Positions 12,473 to 23,787 are shown, numbered from the stretch's first letter. The stretch: DNA of 64,000 nucleotides from Lumbricus rubellus (GCA_945859605.1 OX243828.1:20117802-20181801); one strand, 5' to 3'. The notes: generated from the letters alone by a model not told the origin. Numbers and translations: made by a program.

Positions 12473-12504
12473 ATTATTATTGTTGTTATTATTATTATTA
12501 TTAC

Positions 12505-12558
<54 letters not shown>
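12473..12558. repeat. (ATT)n microsatellite
   Basis: Nearly pure ATT triplets for about 85 bp. Confidence 0.95.
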
Positions 12559-12560
<2 letters not shown>

Positions 12561-13473
12561 GGTTATATATAAAAGAATTAAAATATAATTACAAATAAAC
12601 GAACTAAAAGGTGAATGGCCGCTCCATACAGACACATCAGTTTTCTAATTTTAAGTCCCTTCGAGAATGAAGTACCTCAGGTCAAAAAAATAAAATAAAA
12701 TAAAAAAGCAAATAAAATAATTTACTTAGGTATAAATTTGTGTTATATACTCGAAACTTTTCTTTCTTTTGTCATGCTCATATTATTTGTTCATCCATTA
12801 TTTTTTTTTTTTAATTTTCTTTTATATCCTTTCTGATCGTCATATATATTTTCCCCAGTGCTGCAGTGCCACGGAGATTACACGAATCCTTTTCATCGCT
12901 CGTTTCGGGACTTTCCCCGAGTCCAGAAACGTCGCACGGGCGCTATATAAATTGTCATCGGAATCAATTAACGGCCCATTGAAATATTAGCCAGCCGGTT
13001 GGTCGATGGGTCGGTGGGACCGGCATGCGTGCAGCGCCCGACCTGACCGGGTCGAGGCAACGTAGACGCCCGTGGGAGGCATTCACTAGAGCGGTCCACG
13101 GTGGGTCCGTTGGCCGGGCGTCGGAATAGGACTCGGTCCGTCTCGTCGCATGATTTAAGGGACGGGTCCTGCTTGGTGCTGGCCCCTCCGACGACGGTGG
13201 ATAAGACGAGGCTGGTCTGGTGCCAGTCTAATCGAGCGAATATATCAGACGAGATTGCGACCGGGGGCAGCGATCCTGGGGAGCGGTATGCATAACCCAT
13301 AGCTAACCCCCCACCCACCCCCCCAATGACCATGGCTCGTTCTGAATGTGTGTGGGTGTGTGTCCCCTCTGCTGCCTTCTGCATGCTTAACTGCGATTGT
13401 GGAAAGGGGTCGTTGTTTTGGTCCATTTCAAGACTTTCTTCCGCTCACATATCTTCCGTTTTGTTTATTTAAA
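12559..13473. other. Spacer, AT-rich then GC-richer, no supported gene
   Basis: 12660-12720 is AAAATAAAAT-rich. 12880-13330 is GC-richer with open frames on both strands (longest 152 codons, minus, 12968-13426) that show no domain. One GCGCTATATAAATTG at 12938 may be a relic of the LINE/SINE 3' end. Confidence 0.35.
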
Positions 13474-13600
13474 CTATTTTCCTTTTATTAATTTCAATCT
13501 GCCTTTAAACTTAGAAAGAGTTATATCGGATGGTATTCTTTCATTCATTCATTCATTCATTCATTCATTCATTCATTTATTCATTTGTACATACATTCAT
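13474..13600. repeat. Shared 60-bp block followed by (ATTC)n
   Basis: TCTGCCTTTAAACTTAGAAAG and flanking bases match 8003-8066 closely, and an (ATTC)n array follows as it does there. Confidence 0.7.
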
Positions 13601-13616
13601 TCATTTATTTTTAGGA

Positions 13617-13846
13617 ACTTATATAGCGCCCCTTTATCAAACCTTGTTATAGCGCCACTTCAAGCTCTCCTTACTCAGAGGCGCTCCTGAATGCAGAGCG
13701 GACACTGCATCGGAGTTTTACGCCGAAGCGCTGAGCAATTGAGAGTGAAGGACTTGCCCAAGGTCCTTACGCGGCAAGGTGGATTCGAACCTTGAACATT
13801 CCGGCTCCAAGGCAACGACGCCACCACTACACCATCGCGCCCCACA
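13617..13846 (-). mobile_element. tRNA-derived SINE with LINE-like 3' end
   Basis: Read on the minus strand from about 13846: a tRNA-like head with A box TGGTGTAGTGGTGG and B box GGTTCGAATCC, a body (AAGGACCTTGGGCAAGTCCT, CTCAATTGCTCAGCGCTT), then GGAGCGCCTCTGAGTAAG...CTTGAAGTGGCGCTATA, the hairpin shared with local LINEs. A second hairpin-like remnant at 13617-13645 and an (ATTC)n array (GAAT on the minus strand) follow. RNA polymerase III transcription is inferred from the boxes. Confidence 0.85.
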
Positions 13847-13849
13847 ATA

Positions 13850-14217
13850 TACATGGTGTTTGTGTAGAACTTCGTGTGTCGCAGCATGTGTCAGTATTTG
13901 ACCAAAAACATACACCATGCAACACTCGCCTGTTGTGCGTGAGGGTGTACGTTCACTCTGGTCCTCACCAAAGTACGATCACTCCACTCCAGCGTTAAGA
14001 AATGTGTTTGAAATGATATCTGCTACGTCTCTTCCATCTCTTCCCTCTTCCTTTTCCGTTCTGTCTCTGTTGCAGTCCGTGTCTTTCACTGTCTCTACAC
14101 ACAAGCTGTTGCGGTGTGGTCTGCAAACGCTATGTACCGGTTTACGAACGTCTGCAGGACAGGTTCCAATGCTTCATGTTCATAATACAGTCGCTTTTTT
14201 CATTCGCTAATTCCTTC
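13850..14217. other. Spacer without recognisable features
   Basis: Unique sequence between a SINE and a MITE. No supported frame. Confidence 0.4.
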
Positions 14218-14225
14218 ATTCAATC

Positions 14226-14663
14226 CATAGATGTAAGAAACGATGGAAATGGAATTTAAAAAAACGGTAAAAACGTGGTTTTTTGAAAAAATAAAAGACG
14301 ACAAAAAACGATGAAAAACGGAAACGGAAAATAATTTGACTTTGTTACATCTAAAACCGCATTTTAACCTTGAAACCTTGATTAGGAACCTACTACACGC
14401 AGGCTATCTCTTAAATGATTATGTTAAACGATGAAATAATGACTTTAGTTAGCTGAATCCTTGAGAGTTGGCGGAAAACATAAGAAATATCATAAGAAAT
14501 TAAAATTAAGAAAAATAATAACAGGAAGTAAAAGAATAAATAAAGTTAAAGAAAAAATAAAAAACGATAAAAAACGATAAAAAACGATGGGAAAAATAAC
14601 AAACGAAAAAACGACGTTTTTTGGGAGAGAATAAAAAACGAAAAAAAGTTTTTTACAACTATG
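14226..14663. mobile_element. MITE with CATAG-type inverted ends
   Basis: Starts CATAGATGTAAGAAAC and ends with the reverse complement of CATAGTTGTAAAAAAC. Flanking octamers ATTCAATC (14218-14225) and ATTCTATC (14664-14671) differ at one base and look like an 8-bp target duplication, as in hAT elements. The interior repeats AAAAACGAT-like units and has no coding capacity. Confidence 0.7.
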
Positions 14664-14671
14664 ATTCTATC

Positions 14672-15017
14672 TAATGATCTAAGTGAAGAAAACCAACATA
14701 ATGATGAATGAAAGCCAAAGCGACGCCAATAAGCATCAGCATCCAAGGATAAAGTCGTTGAGAAAACTAACCAGTTCTTTTAGACCTTTAGGGCCGCTTT
14801 ATATGTTATCTAAGAGGGTTAATAGACGCAGAGAATAGCAACGCCTAAAAGAACTGTTTAATTTTGAACGGGCTTCACATGTATTTGGAATATATGATGA
14901 GCAAATTAAACCAAGATAAAAAAAATATACGAGACGATGATAGGTCCACAACCTATTTTCCTATGCAGATCAGAATGCTAGACAATGCGAAAACAGGATG
15001 AGAAAAGAATAAGAATA
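14672..15017. other. Spacer
   Basis: Unique AT-rich sequence, nothing recognised. Confidence 0.3.
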
Positions 15018-15171
15018 TCTAATGTCATATTTCCTGTTTTATCAGTTATCTTGAAATTCCCGCCGTCAACTCATTTCCGCAGTTAATAATCTACAGTCTA
15101 ACTGCGGAAGCGAGATGATGGCATGCAGGAATGTCAAGATCACTGATAAAACAGGAAACGATTACGTTAGA
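15018..15171. repeat. 154-bp imperfect hairpin (MITE or hairpin-RNA locus)
   Basis: Left arm TTTCCTGTTTTATCAGT...ATCTTGA...ATTCC...CCGCAGTTA pairs with right arm TAACTGCGG...GGAAT...TCAAGAT...ACTGATAAAACAGGAAA around a short loop near 15096. Pairing continues outwards as TCTAA...TTAGA. The flanks show no clear target duplication, so it may be a foldback MITE relic or a transcribed hairpin. Confidence 0.75.
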
Positions 15172-16194
15172 CAGCATTAAGTGTCGAAGCAACTCTGTTA
15201 TAGATAAGTCTTTTATCGGCTGTTTAAACAAGTAGAAAGAATGCCAAGGACTGATTTTCTCTCAGTTGCTAATGCCTAATTGTTGCAAGATACGAAGGAA
15301 AACGAAAATTTAAGGCACACGAATACTACTCTTTATATAAAATATATAAATAAGGTCTTGATGCCAATTGCCGTTACAAATGAACAACGGCAATGGATGT
15401 CATTTATTCGTACACATCATCGCCAACAGTGGGCTGCAGGCGTCAGGAACTGATGATGATGATGATATTCATTCGTTTACTGCTGTTAATCCTAAACGAA
15501 ACCTCAGCATCAGCATCACCCGTGAAAAAGAACAGAGGTGAGGAAAGTGACATAATTATTATTGCCTTGGCTATAGTTCCTCTTCTGCCCATGCAAGACT
15601 GATCTATTTACCTAACGTTCCCTATACTTGTCGGACACACTTTCCTTCCACTATGTTTCCTCGAGAGCCGCATGATTTTCTCTACTGGTCTATGTCATCC
15701 TATAGTGGTCCGTTTAAAGAAAATGAAAGCGGGGGCTATAAAAAAAAACACAAGACCTGCTGTTACTTATCAACTATATAGACACATGGAAGTTAGGAGA
15801 TAGTAGCTGTGCTTCTCAGCTTAAAGCTAAAGAAACCGTATTGCCACGTACAGGTCAAATTGGCAAATGCATATCCATAGGGCCTTTTGTGCTCTTGCTT
15901 TCTCTTGAACTATCAATGTGCCTTGAACTACGGATTATTGACCATAGCGTTCGATATTCTATTTTAATCTAACTGCAGTTTTAATTAGCCATCGCATAAT
16001 AATATTATCACTCTCTATTAGTGTCGTTAATATACAGTGTATGTAGGGTCCTCCGAGCTCCATTGTCCACGGGCCCCCCCCCCCGAATGGGCTGTTGCGC
16101 CACTGGTCCTTACACGGGCCTTTGACTGATGTGGTGTGCATTACTATGGTTGAGCTATGGGAGTCATTTAGTCTGGATTATTGTGGATATTGGT
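15172..16194. other. Spacer, no supported gene
   Basis: Unique sequence with a short GATGAT run at 15452-15470. Open frames are below 70 codons and lack domains. Confidence 0.35.
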
Positions 16195-16592
16195 GTATAT
16201 CTGCAGAGGTTGTCGTGGTGGTGGTTGTGGTAGTGGGGTCGTGGTAATCGTGGTAGTCGTGGTGGTCGTGGTCGTGATCAAGGTGGTGGGTGGTGGTGGT
16301 CGTGGTTGTGATTGAGGCTGTCGTGGGGAGGTGGTCGTCGTGGTGGTGATCGTGGTGGTGCTGGTGGTGGTGATAATGACAGTGGTGGTGGTCGTGATCG
16401 AGGTAGTGCTGGTGGTGGTGATGATAGTGGTGGTGGTGATGATGATAGTGGTGATGATGATAGTGGTGGTGATGATAGTGGTGGTGGTGTGATGATGATA
16501 TTTGTGGTGGTGGTGACAGTGGTGGTGGTGGTGATGATAGTGGTGGTGGTGATGATGATAGTGGTGGCGGTGATGATAGTGGTGGTGATGAA
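16195..16592. repeat. GGT/GAT trinucleotide array
   Basis: Degenerate GTGGTGGTGATGATAGTGG repeats. His/Thr-rich or Asp/Gly-rich open frames are artefacts. Confidence 0.9.
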
Positions 16593-16769
16593 TTTCAACG
16601 TACAACTCGTTGTCCTTGAGTGAAGGGCTAGCGGTCACGGTGAGGGAAGGACAGACCTGAAGGCGAATGGGATGATGGCAATGATGGCTTAGTATGGAAG
16701 ATCGATCGAACCCATGGAAGCTAAGGAACATCAGCTGAGAGACTGTTTCAACGGAATAGATAAGTCTTG

Positions 16770-17245
16770 CATCCGGAGGGATGGATGGATGGATGGTGGA
16801 AGGATGGATGGATCAGGAATGAAGGAAGGGAGAGAGGCAAGGATGGATGGATCAGAGAGGAAGGAATGGAGAGAAGTGAGGATGGATAGATCGACACTGG
16901 GATACAGGTATGCAGGGAGGGCGGATGGAGAGAGTTTCGGAATCTGGAAGGATGGGTGGATCAGAGAGCAAGGAAGAAAGAGAAGTACGAATCAATGGAT
17001 GGACACATGTAGGAATACAGGGAGAGAGGAAAGGAGGGAGAGAGGGAGGTATGGGTGGGTGGATACAAGAATACAGGAATGGAGGAAGTGAGGAGAGAGA
17101 GGTTCGAATGGATGGGTGGATACAGGGATGGAGGCAGTGAAGGAGAGAGGTACGGACGGATGGGTAGATGGATAACCGAATGAATGGATGGATTAATAGG
17201 TTGATGGAAGGATGTATAGCGATGTTTGGATGGATGGTTTTGTAT
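16770..17245. repeat. Degenerate (GGAT)n array
   Basis: GGATGGATGGA units interspersed with GGAAGGAGAGAG. A purer block of the same unit occurs at 17720-17830. Confidence 0.85.
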
Positions 17246-17700
17246 TTGAATTATTGGGTTGAGATTGAGATGTATAAGTAGAGGGATGGATATTTAAAAG
17301 GCACAATGGTAGCCTATAATATAATATATATGAGTCGGAGTTAACGAGCAGAAGAAGAACAAATACACGGGGGGCACAGTATATATGAGGAGATCGACGG
17401 ACGGAGCGAGAAAGTTACAAGGGAGATGAAACAGAAGGCAAGAGTTAATGAGACAAAAACTGTAGGGAGAGATGAACGGATGGACGGCTGGTTAGTTCGA
17501 GTGGAGTGGCATGAAAGGAGGGCGGAAAGAATGGGGTGGGTAGAATGAGGGAGAGGCGAATAGGTGAATGGAGGGAGGGAGAGGACGAATAAATAGATGG
17601 ATAGATGTTTTTGGAGAAAAGAATAATTGTGAATTGGAGGTTGCATAATGCATATTTTTTTATTATAATTTTATAGGCATGCAATTTACAGGTATAATTA
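17246..17700. other. Spacer of purine-rich DNA
   Basis: Mildly GGA-rich sequence without a supported frame. Confidence 0.3.
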
Positions 17701-18240
17701 TTTTGGAGATGTTATACATGTAAGGATGAAAACTGGAGAGGATGAGAGATGGATGAATGGATGTATGGATGGATGAATGGATGTATGGATGGATGTATGG
17801 ATGGATGGACGGAGGGACGGACGGATAGAAAAGACGAGAGAGAGAGAGAGAGACGTTGTGAAACAGAGGTAAACGCAGTGAGATAGAGGGAGAGGCATTG
17901 CTTTCCAACACACAGAGATATGACAGACAGACAGACAGAGACAGACTGACAGAGACAGAGGTAGAAAATGAGATAGAGTGGGAAGAGTGCGAAATTGTTG
18001 GTAAAGGGAGTGATGGACTGAGACAGAGGCAACGACAGACTGTAGCGGGGAGAGACAGACAGACAGACAGTCAGGCAGGCAGACAGACTGAGAAACAGAG
18101 AGACAGAGAGACAGACAGAGAGATTAAGACAGACACAGATACAGACAGACAGAGGAGACAGAACTATAGAAACATAATTAGATAAACGCAGCAAGATAGA
18201 GAAGCACAGAAACAGACAACAGACAGAATTAGAGACATTT
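17700..18240. repeat. (GGAT)n followed by CAGA arrays
   Basis: GGAT block at 17720-17830, GA block at 17838-17852, then CAGACAGAGACAG repeats from 17915. Confidence 0.85.
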
Positions 18241-18301
18241 ACTAGAGACAAATTATTATTAAAGGAACACACGTAAGCGCATGCAGCGATAAAAGGTGAA
18301 A

Positions 18302-18405
18302 GACACAGAGGGGCAAAGACACACAGACAGAGAAGCACAGAGGGGCAAAGGCACACAGACAGAGAAGCACAGAGGGGCAAAGACACACAGACAGAGCAGC
18401 AAAGA
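18302..18405. repeat. Three tandem copies of a 32-bp unit
   Basis: Unit CACAGAGGGGCAAAGACACA plus CAGACAGAGAAG, about three copies with few differences. It is a small VNTR within CAGA-rich DNA. Confidence 0.85.
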
Positions 18406-18419
18406 AGCAGGTGATGATG

Positions 18420-18511
18420 AGACTGTCGTCGTTGTCGTCGTCATCATCGTCATCATCGTCGTCGTCGTCGTCATCATCATCATCATCATCATCGTCGTCG
18501 TCTGTTCATTG
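18420..18511. repeat. GTC/ATC trinucleotide array
   Basis: GTCGTCGTC and ATCATCATC triplets. Confidence 0.9.
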
Positions 18512-18548
18512 AGGACACTTCCGAATCGTGCAGCAGAGTTCGCCCATA

Positions 18549-18632
18549 ACCGGAAGTGCGGCGACCGTCGATAAGTCACGAGCCACGTGTGGGCTGTGCG
18601 CATGCGCCGGAGTGCGCAGGGGTCAAACGTCA
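18549..18632. promoter_or_regulatory. CpG-rich cluster: ETS, E-box, NRF1 and CRE half site
   Basis: ACCGGAAGTG (18549-18558), CACGTG (18584-18589), TGCGCATGCGCC (18597-18608, a full NRF1-type palindrome) and AACGTCAG near 18627 lie within 85 bp of CpG-rich DNA. Such combinations are typical of TATA-less housekeeping promoters in animals. No downstream exon was recognised. Confidence 0.35.
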
Positions 18633-18639
18633 GCGATAT

Positions 18640-19138
18640 CTAAGACCTAAAGGGATGATGCACGGGTTATATTTTGTAATATTGTTTGTGATTTAATGTG
18701 ATTGATATAATATACTGGCACGTAATCGAATTATTAAGTCTTCCATCAAATAGTGATAGTTAAAAAAAATATGAAATTAGATTAGATATTCTGCAGTCCT
18801 TGAGAGATGGATGGAAAAGCCGCTTTCGTGTTCCCCTCCCCAACTGTATTTCTCCCACCCACCTCGGAGTAGAACGGTCTGTAAGTGTCATCTGCCGGCT
18901 GTCCAGGTCTGTTAAAATTGATCAACCTGACACCCCTCAGAGAGGAAGAGTTCACTTGTGTTGCATGTGAAATGCCCGAATGACTTCGCCACTGTTTGCG
19001 CTCTGACAGTGCCAGTCCCAAGCCTTTAAAAAGGAGGAGGGCGACATTGCTAATGATCTTTGCTATCAGACATGTATAGTATCGTTAAACTGGGACTATA
19101 ATTATACCAATATTGCCAGAGTGTTGTCCAATGTACTC
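18640..19138. other. Spacer, no supported gene
   Basis: Unique sequence up to the 5' truncation point of the LINE. No recognisable frame. Confidence 0.35.
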
Positions 19139-19139
19139 A

Positions 19140-19982
19140 GATAGATGTCCTCCAACCGTCTCCGCCTGAATTCTGAAAAAACCCAATACATCTGGCTTGG
19201 AGGCCGAGCCCAGCTTGCTAAGATCGACATGGAGCTCCTCCGTACTTTGTTTCCTGATGTCCATTTCTCTCCCACAGTTCGTGACTTGGGTTTCACTCTG
19301 GATTCAGCCCTTTCTCTCTCGGACCATGTCAACCGTGTCTCACGTACATGTCTCTACCACCTACGCCAGCTGCGAACTATTCGCCATTCACTCTCTCCGC
19401 AAGCTGTTAAGGCGCTTGTTCATGCCCTGATCTGCTCTAGGGTTGACTTTGGGAACTCTGCTTACGCTGGTCTCTCCTCACTCAACCTTTCCAAACTTCA
19501 GACAATTCTAAATGCTGCTGCTCGCCTAATTGCCGGTCTTCCCAAGTTCTCTCATATTTCTGTCTTTATTCGGGACACTCTCCACTGGCTTCCTGTACCA
19601 CAGCGCATTGAGTTTAAGATTCTGACACTCATGCGCAATTCTCTTCTTGGGGTAGCTCCCTCTTACCTCCGTTCTCTCTGCATCCCGGTCTCCTCTCTCC
19701 CCGGCCGCTCTGCCCTTCGCTCGGCAGCCAGCGGCCTCCTTGTCGTGCCTCGCATGCGTGGAGCCACTGCCCAATCCAGAAGCTTTGCATATGCTGGCCC
19801 ATCCTACTGGAACCGTCTTCCTCACAAACTTCGTCTTGAGCTTCTTAGTCTCTCTCTCCCTTTGTTTAGGAAACGCCTGAAGACTATGCTATTCGTTAGC
19901 GGCAGTGCTAACTAGGGTCGGGAGCGCTACTGAATCTGTGAGCGGCGCTATATAAATGTTCAATTACAATTACAATTACAAT
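19140..19982 (+). mobile_element. L2/CR1-like LINE, 5'-truncated
   Basis: A single open frame is followed by a short 3' sequence GGGAGCGCTACTGAATCTG...GCGGCGCTATATAAATG and a tail of AATTAC units (about 19955-19980). The hairpin plus short simple-repeat tail, with no poly(A), is characteristic of L2/CR1-type LINEs. Everything upstream of the late palm domain is missing. Confidence 0.85.
19145..19915 (+). pseudogene. LINE reverse transcriptase, C-terminal fragment (257 codons)
   Basis: The frame starts just after the expected position of the catalytic YADD box: it opens SSNRLRLNSEKTQYIWLG, then DLGFTLD (residues about 48-54), a thumb-like region (VDFGNSAYAGL) and the conserved end TLHWLPVPQRIEFK, LGVAPSYLRSLC, LRSAASGLLVVPR and GPSYWNRLP. 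Unlike most elements here it has no internal stop, so it may be a young copy. The catalytic core is absent. Confidence 0.85.
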
Positions 19983-20399
19983 AGAGTATGGGCGTATTTG
20001 GGGGTTTTCCGGCTAAAACGCCAAAATAGATGATTTGGGGAAAAGGTTTACTTTTCAAACTGATCCTGTACCGGTAATACGAGACCGTGGCCAATGGACT
20101 CCACCTACAATAATTGTATCATGGTTACACCATTGCAGCCAGAAAGAACTGCAAAAAACAGACAAAAGGACCATCCATATAATTATTGCCTATATATACC
20201 GATATGCAAAAGTCGTATTTCTGACTCCTCTGTTCCCCTCTGTTGCAACTCGTAGATGTTGAGGTATACCCCATGCGCACGTGCAAATTCGTTCTCTATA
20301 ATTATGTATACATGTAGATCTACCTCTCCTTACAAAAGTAAATTAGCTAAAGTCATCTACAAAACATTTTACTTTAGTGTATTTTTGTTAAACCTAATA
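19983..20399. other. Spacer
   Basis: Unique AT-rich sequence. Nothing recognised. Confidence 0.3.
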
Positions 20400-20786
20400 T
20401 TTACCAGTTAAAATTTGTTAGTTGATATCGTGATCCCCTCCCTCTTCCTACACAATTGGCCTATACTATGGACAACCAATTACATGTACACCTCCAACTC
20501 ATACCATGTTGCACTGAATCCAATTGAACGGAAAATTTGTCGGTTAATATCCGCGTGCGACCAACATATCGATCAGAATGACAGCATACAGAAACATGCT
20601 CCCCTCCTTAGCAGCTGGTCTGACTCCACTATCACTGGTCTCCTTGGCAACCGGACTCTCATCTCCACTGGACATCGCCCTCTTGGACAACCACTCTGAT
20701 GCGACGCAGCGCTCGTGAATAAGCGTTTGCCCTGCATTAGGTATAGAATCCGATACTATAGCGCTGTATAAATCTGGACTTTACAG
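20400..20786 (+). mobile_element. Possible retroposon 3' end
   Basis: A 94-codon frame (20415-20699) of no recognised family is followed by ATAGCGCTGTATAAATCTGG near 20757-20776, matching the local GCGCTATATAAAT terminus. A LINE or SINE 3' region is likely, but the body is not diagnostic. Confidence 0.4.
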
Positions 20787-21150
20787 TCCATAGGCGTACA
20801 GGAGATTTCAGCAGTGGGGATGGGAGGGGTGAAAGATTTTACTTCCACCAAATAAATACATAAATAAATGAATAAATAAATCTCGTAGTGGAAAATACAA
20901 TTTTTTCCAAGACAAAGAGTAGAGGACCTATTTTTTAATCATCGGGTTTGAAATCTCGTGAAGAATACTAAGCTTATTTCTAGTTTTTCTAAAACCATTT
21001 CCCCGGGTCTGCTTGCCCGAAACAGACTTACCCGAAAAATACTATTTCTAGCTTTTAAAACTATTTTTCCGGGTCTGCCTTGCCCGAAAAACAGACTTGC
21101 CCGAAATTTGGGGGGCATTTGCCCCTCTGGACCCCGCCTCGTACGCCTAT
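20787..21150. mobile_element. MITE with CATAGGCGTAC inverted ends
   Basis: CATAGGCGTACAGG at 20789 is inverted as CCTCGTACGCCTATG ending at 21151. GACTTTACA occurs directly on both sides (20778-20786 and 21151-21159) and fits an 8-9 bp target duplication, as in hAT elements. The interior repeats TTGCCCGAAA/CGGGTCTGC segments and is non-coding. It sits in the retroposon tail just upstream. Confidence 0.7.
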
Positions 21151-21159
21151 GACTTTACA

Positions 21160-21620
21160 ATTCGATTACCGGTGTCGTGGACGGGCGTGCCGACTTCTGT
21201 CTGAACTGAATGTTTTTGGACGATGACCAGGCATTTAATTTCAGTGTGCATAGTATGTATAGGTCATTTTTATTGCGCCAGGCATAATGTGGTCCAGTTA
21301 ATGTTTGTATTCGAGCGACTTACCGTAGGTTGGAGGGTGGGTGTCCTCGCCAGCGGGCGCACGCAAGCCCTTTGCGAAATCCTCCAAAGGTGGTTGTTGG
21401 TTTGTGATGTAAGAGAGCGAGCACTATAATTAAAGAAGCACTTTGAAGTCTTCTTCGCTCGATTCTTATGCAACTGGCATCATTAAGACGGTGCTGTTAA
21501 AATTGCACCTAATACCCTTTTGCAATTCCCTTTCTACTACACAAGACGACTGCAGCTTGTGACAAGACTTTGCCATTAGAAGACTTACCTTTCCAAATTG
21601 TAAATCGCTTTAAAACCACC
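21160..21620. other. Spacer
   Basis: Unique sequence. Frames under 75 codons show no domain. Confidence 0.3.
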
Positions 21621-21624
21621 AGTA

Positions 21625-21955
21625 AGTCTGTCTGTCTGTCTGTCTTTCGCTCTTTGTCTGTCTGTCTGTCTGTCTCTTTTGTTTTGCTCTGCCGTAGGCG
21701 CATCATCTGAGCCACTCTGGTCATTTACTGCGATACCCGTAATGATGCATATATATATTTACGGGGTGTATACTGTTATATTAACTCGCGCTTTATAAAT
21801 CTTTATACTCTATAAATAATACTACTGCGACTGCTACTGCTACTTCTGCTGCTACCTCTACTACTACTACTGCTGCTACTGCTACTACTACTACTATTAC
21901 TATACTACTAGCCTACTAATAGCAATACTATTACTACTACTACTATTATTATTAT
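21625..21955. repeat. (CTGT)n and (TAC)n microsatellites
   Basis: CTGT units at 21627-21690. TACTGC/TACTAC triplets at 21815-21950 run up to the TTAA that borders the next element. Confidence 0.85.
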
Positions 21956-22452
21956 TAACCCATTAGTGCCTAGCGTCCCCAAAACGGGGACACCTCTTTG
22001 GGAAGAGATATTTTGAATATCAAGCAATACTCAAAGTTGCCAACCATTGGGACTGACAGTGTACTAAATTATCTTTAAAATAAGATATAATATGGCAGAT
22101 TTTGTTTTGTTTTTGTATATGCCAGATAGATTTTTATTTCGATTTTCCAAAATTTTAAATTTTTTAAAAGTTATCAATATAAAATTATATTTTTGGTTAA
22201 AAACCTGCTGCAATCGAAAATGTGCATATATACCCATATTATTGGTGCTGTTATCTACCTGTATAAATTTTGTAGCATTGATTCATCTTTGGTTAATATT
22301 TTTATTATGCTCGTAAATACCGTCCCCATTTCGGGGACGCTAGGCACAAGTGCCCCCGTCAACTTTCTAAACAACAATAATTATGTGACTTTCACTGCGT
22401 TTTCAACTAAAGTAATAATATGCATATGTGTTTCCTCAGCACGCCAAGGCCA

Positions 22453-22566
22453 ACCTTGCCTGCAAGCTATCATGGGTCTCATATAGGACCCATATTCCCA
22501 CGTGGGACCCGTGTGAAACCCATATGGAGTCTGTCTAATACCCATGCAAATGCTGGCAGGGAAGAT
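22453..22566. mobile_element. Possible small MITE
   Basis: CCTTGCCTGCAAGC on the left loosely mirrors GCTGGCAGGGAAG on the right, and the interior is palindrome-rich (GACCCATATTCCCACGTGGG). The ends are imperfect and no target duplication was seen. Confidence 0.35.
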
Positions 22567-22611
22567 CTCTAACTGTAAGTGACAGTGCTGCAAGGGTCTA
22601 GGACTTTATAG

Positions 22612-23165
22612 GACTTTACCCCCGGCCCATTACCCACCTGCCATTACCCCCGTAGGACATTACCCCCGTAGGAGATCACCCTTTGCCATTTACCCCCCCC
22701 CGTCCGTTTACATTTAGGTCCTGTGTATGCATGTACGAATGTAAATATGTATGTATGTATGTAATTATGTATATAAGTGTGTATGTATATCAGCATGTAT
22801 GTATGTGGGTATGTATATGTATGTAGGTATGTATGTAAGTATGTATGTATGTATGCATGTGTGTACAACACTGTACATACGTACGTATATATGTTTATGC
22901 TTACATTCATGTATGTATGTACTTGCGCATGTGCGTATGTATTCATCTATGTATGCCTACATACATACATACATACATACATACGTACGTACGTACATAC
23001 ATACATGCGTACATGCGTACATGCATGCCTACATAATACATACATGCATACATATATACGTACATACATACATACATACATTCACTGGACCTAAATGTAA
23101 ACAGACGGGATGTAATGGCATTGGCAGGGGGTAATGTCCTATGGGTGGTAATGGTCGGGACTTGA
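22612..23165. repeat. Large palindromic block with (GTAT)n / (ATAC)n arms
   Basis: GTCCGTTTACATTTAGGTCC (22704-22723) is inverted as GGACCTAAATGTAAACAGAC (about 23087-23106). Between them a GTAT-rich half (22740-22860) meets an ATAC-rich half (22955-23080), so the 400 bp can fold into one long hairpin. Outside the arms, GGTAATGGCAGGGG-like units appear in mirrored orientation. Confidence 0.75.
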
Positions 23166-23787
23166 CTGTGAACTCAGTCTCACCCAGCATGTTAATCTTG
23201 TCGCTCGAAGCTGTTATTATCAGCTTCGTCAACTTCGAGTAATTGCTCGCTCTCTCTCCCATGATGCGCTAGTTGTGCTTGTTCACGCTTTTGTAACTAG
23301 TCGTATTGACCATTGCTGCTCAATCCTTGTTGGCCTTCCCCTTGGGGTTCTGGGACGGTTAGACCGGGTTCTACGCTCTGCTGCCCGACTCATCGGGCGA
23401 ATTCCTAAATTTTCGCCTGTCTCTGCTTACATGCGTGATGTGCTGCATTGGCTGCCAATAGCCCAACGCATCAATTACCGCATTGCTGCCCTTGTTTCTC
23501 GCTGTATTCTTGGTTGTGCTCCATCTTATCTGCGCGTCCTCTGTCGTCCTGTCTCTGACATTGAAGCGCGTCGGGCCCTTCGCTCCGCTGCGAAGGGACA
23601 ACTGCTTGTTCCACGGGCTCGCTTAGCTACCAGACAGCGCCGAGCCTTCTCGGTTGTGGGACCGTCAATCTGGAATGACCTCCCCTCAAACCTCCATCTC
23701 CTCCATCTGACCAGTCAATCTCTATTTCTCAAGTCTCTTAAATCTTTTTTCTTTGGTCGTGGCTGGGCTGGGAGCGCCTCTGAGTAG
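23158..23787 (+). pseudogene. LINE reverse transcriptase C-terminal fragment (210 codons)
   Basis: The frame is open from 23158 (LDCELSLTQHVNLVARS) through SRIDHCCSILVGLP, RVLRSAARLIGRIPKF, DVLHWLPIAQRINYR, LGCAPSYLRVLC and FSVVGPSIWNDLP to a stop after SASE. It matches the frame at 19145 in order and spacing. The catalytic YADD region is absent, so it is inactive though uninterrupted. Confidence 0.85.

Noticed and set aside
12930..12955. GCGCTATATAAATTG as another retroposon tail
   Set aside because: Neither the partner half of the hairpin nor a simple-repeat tail is present. The match may be chance.
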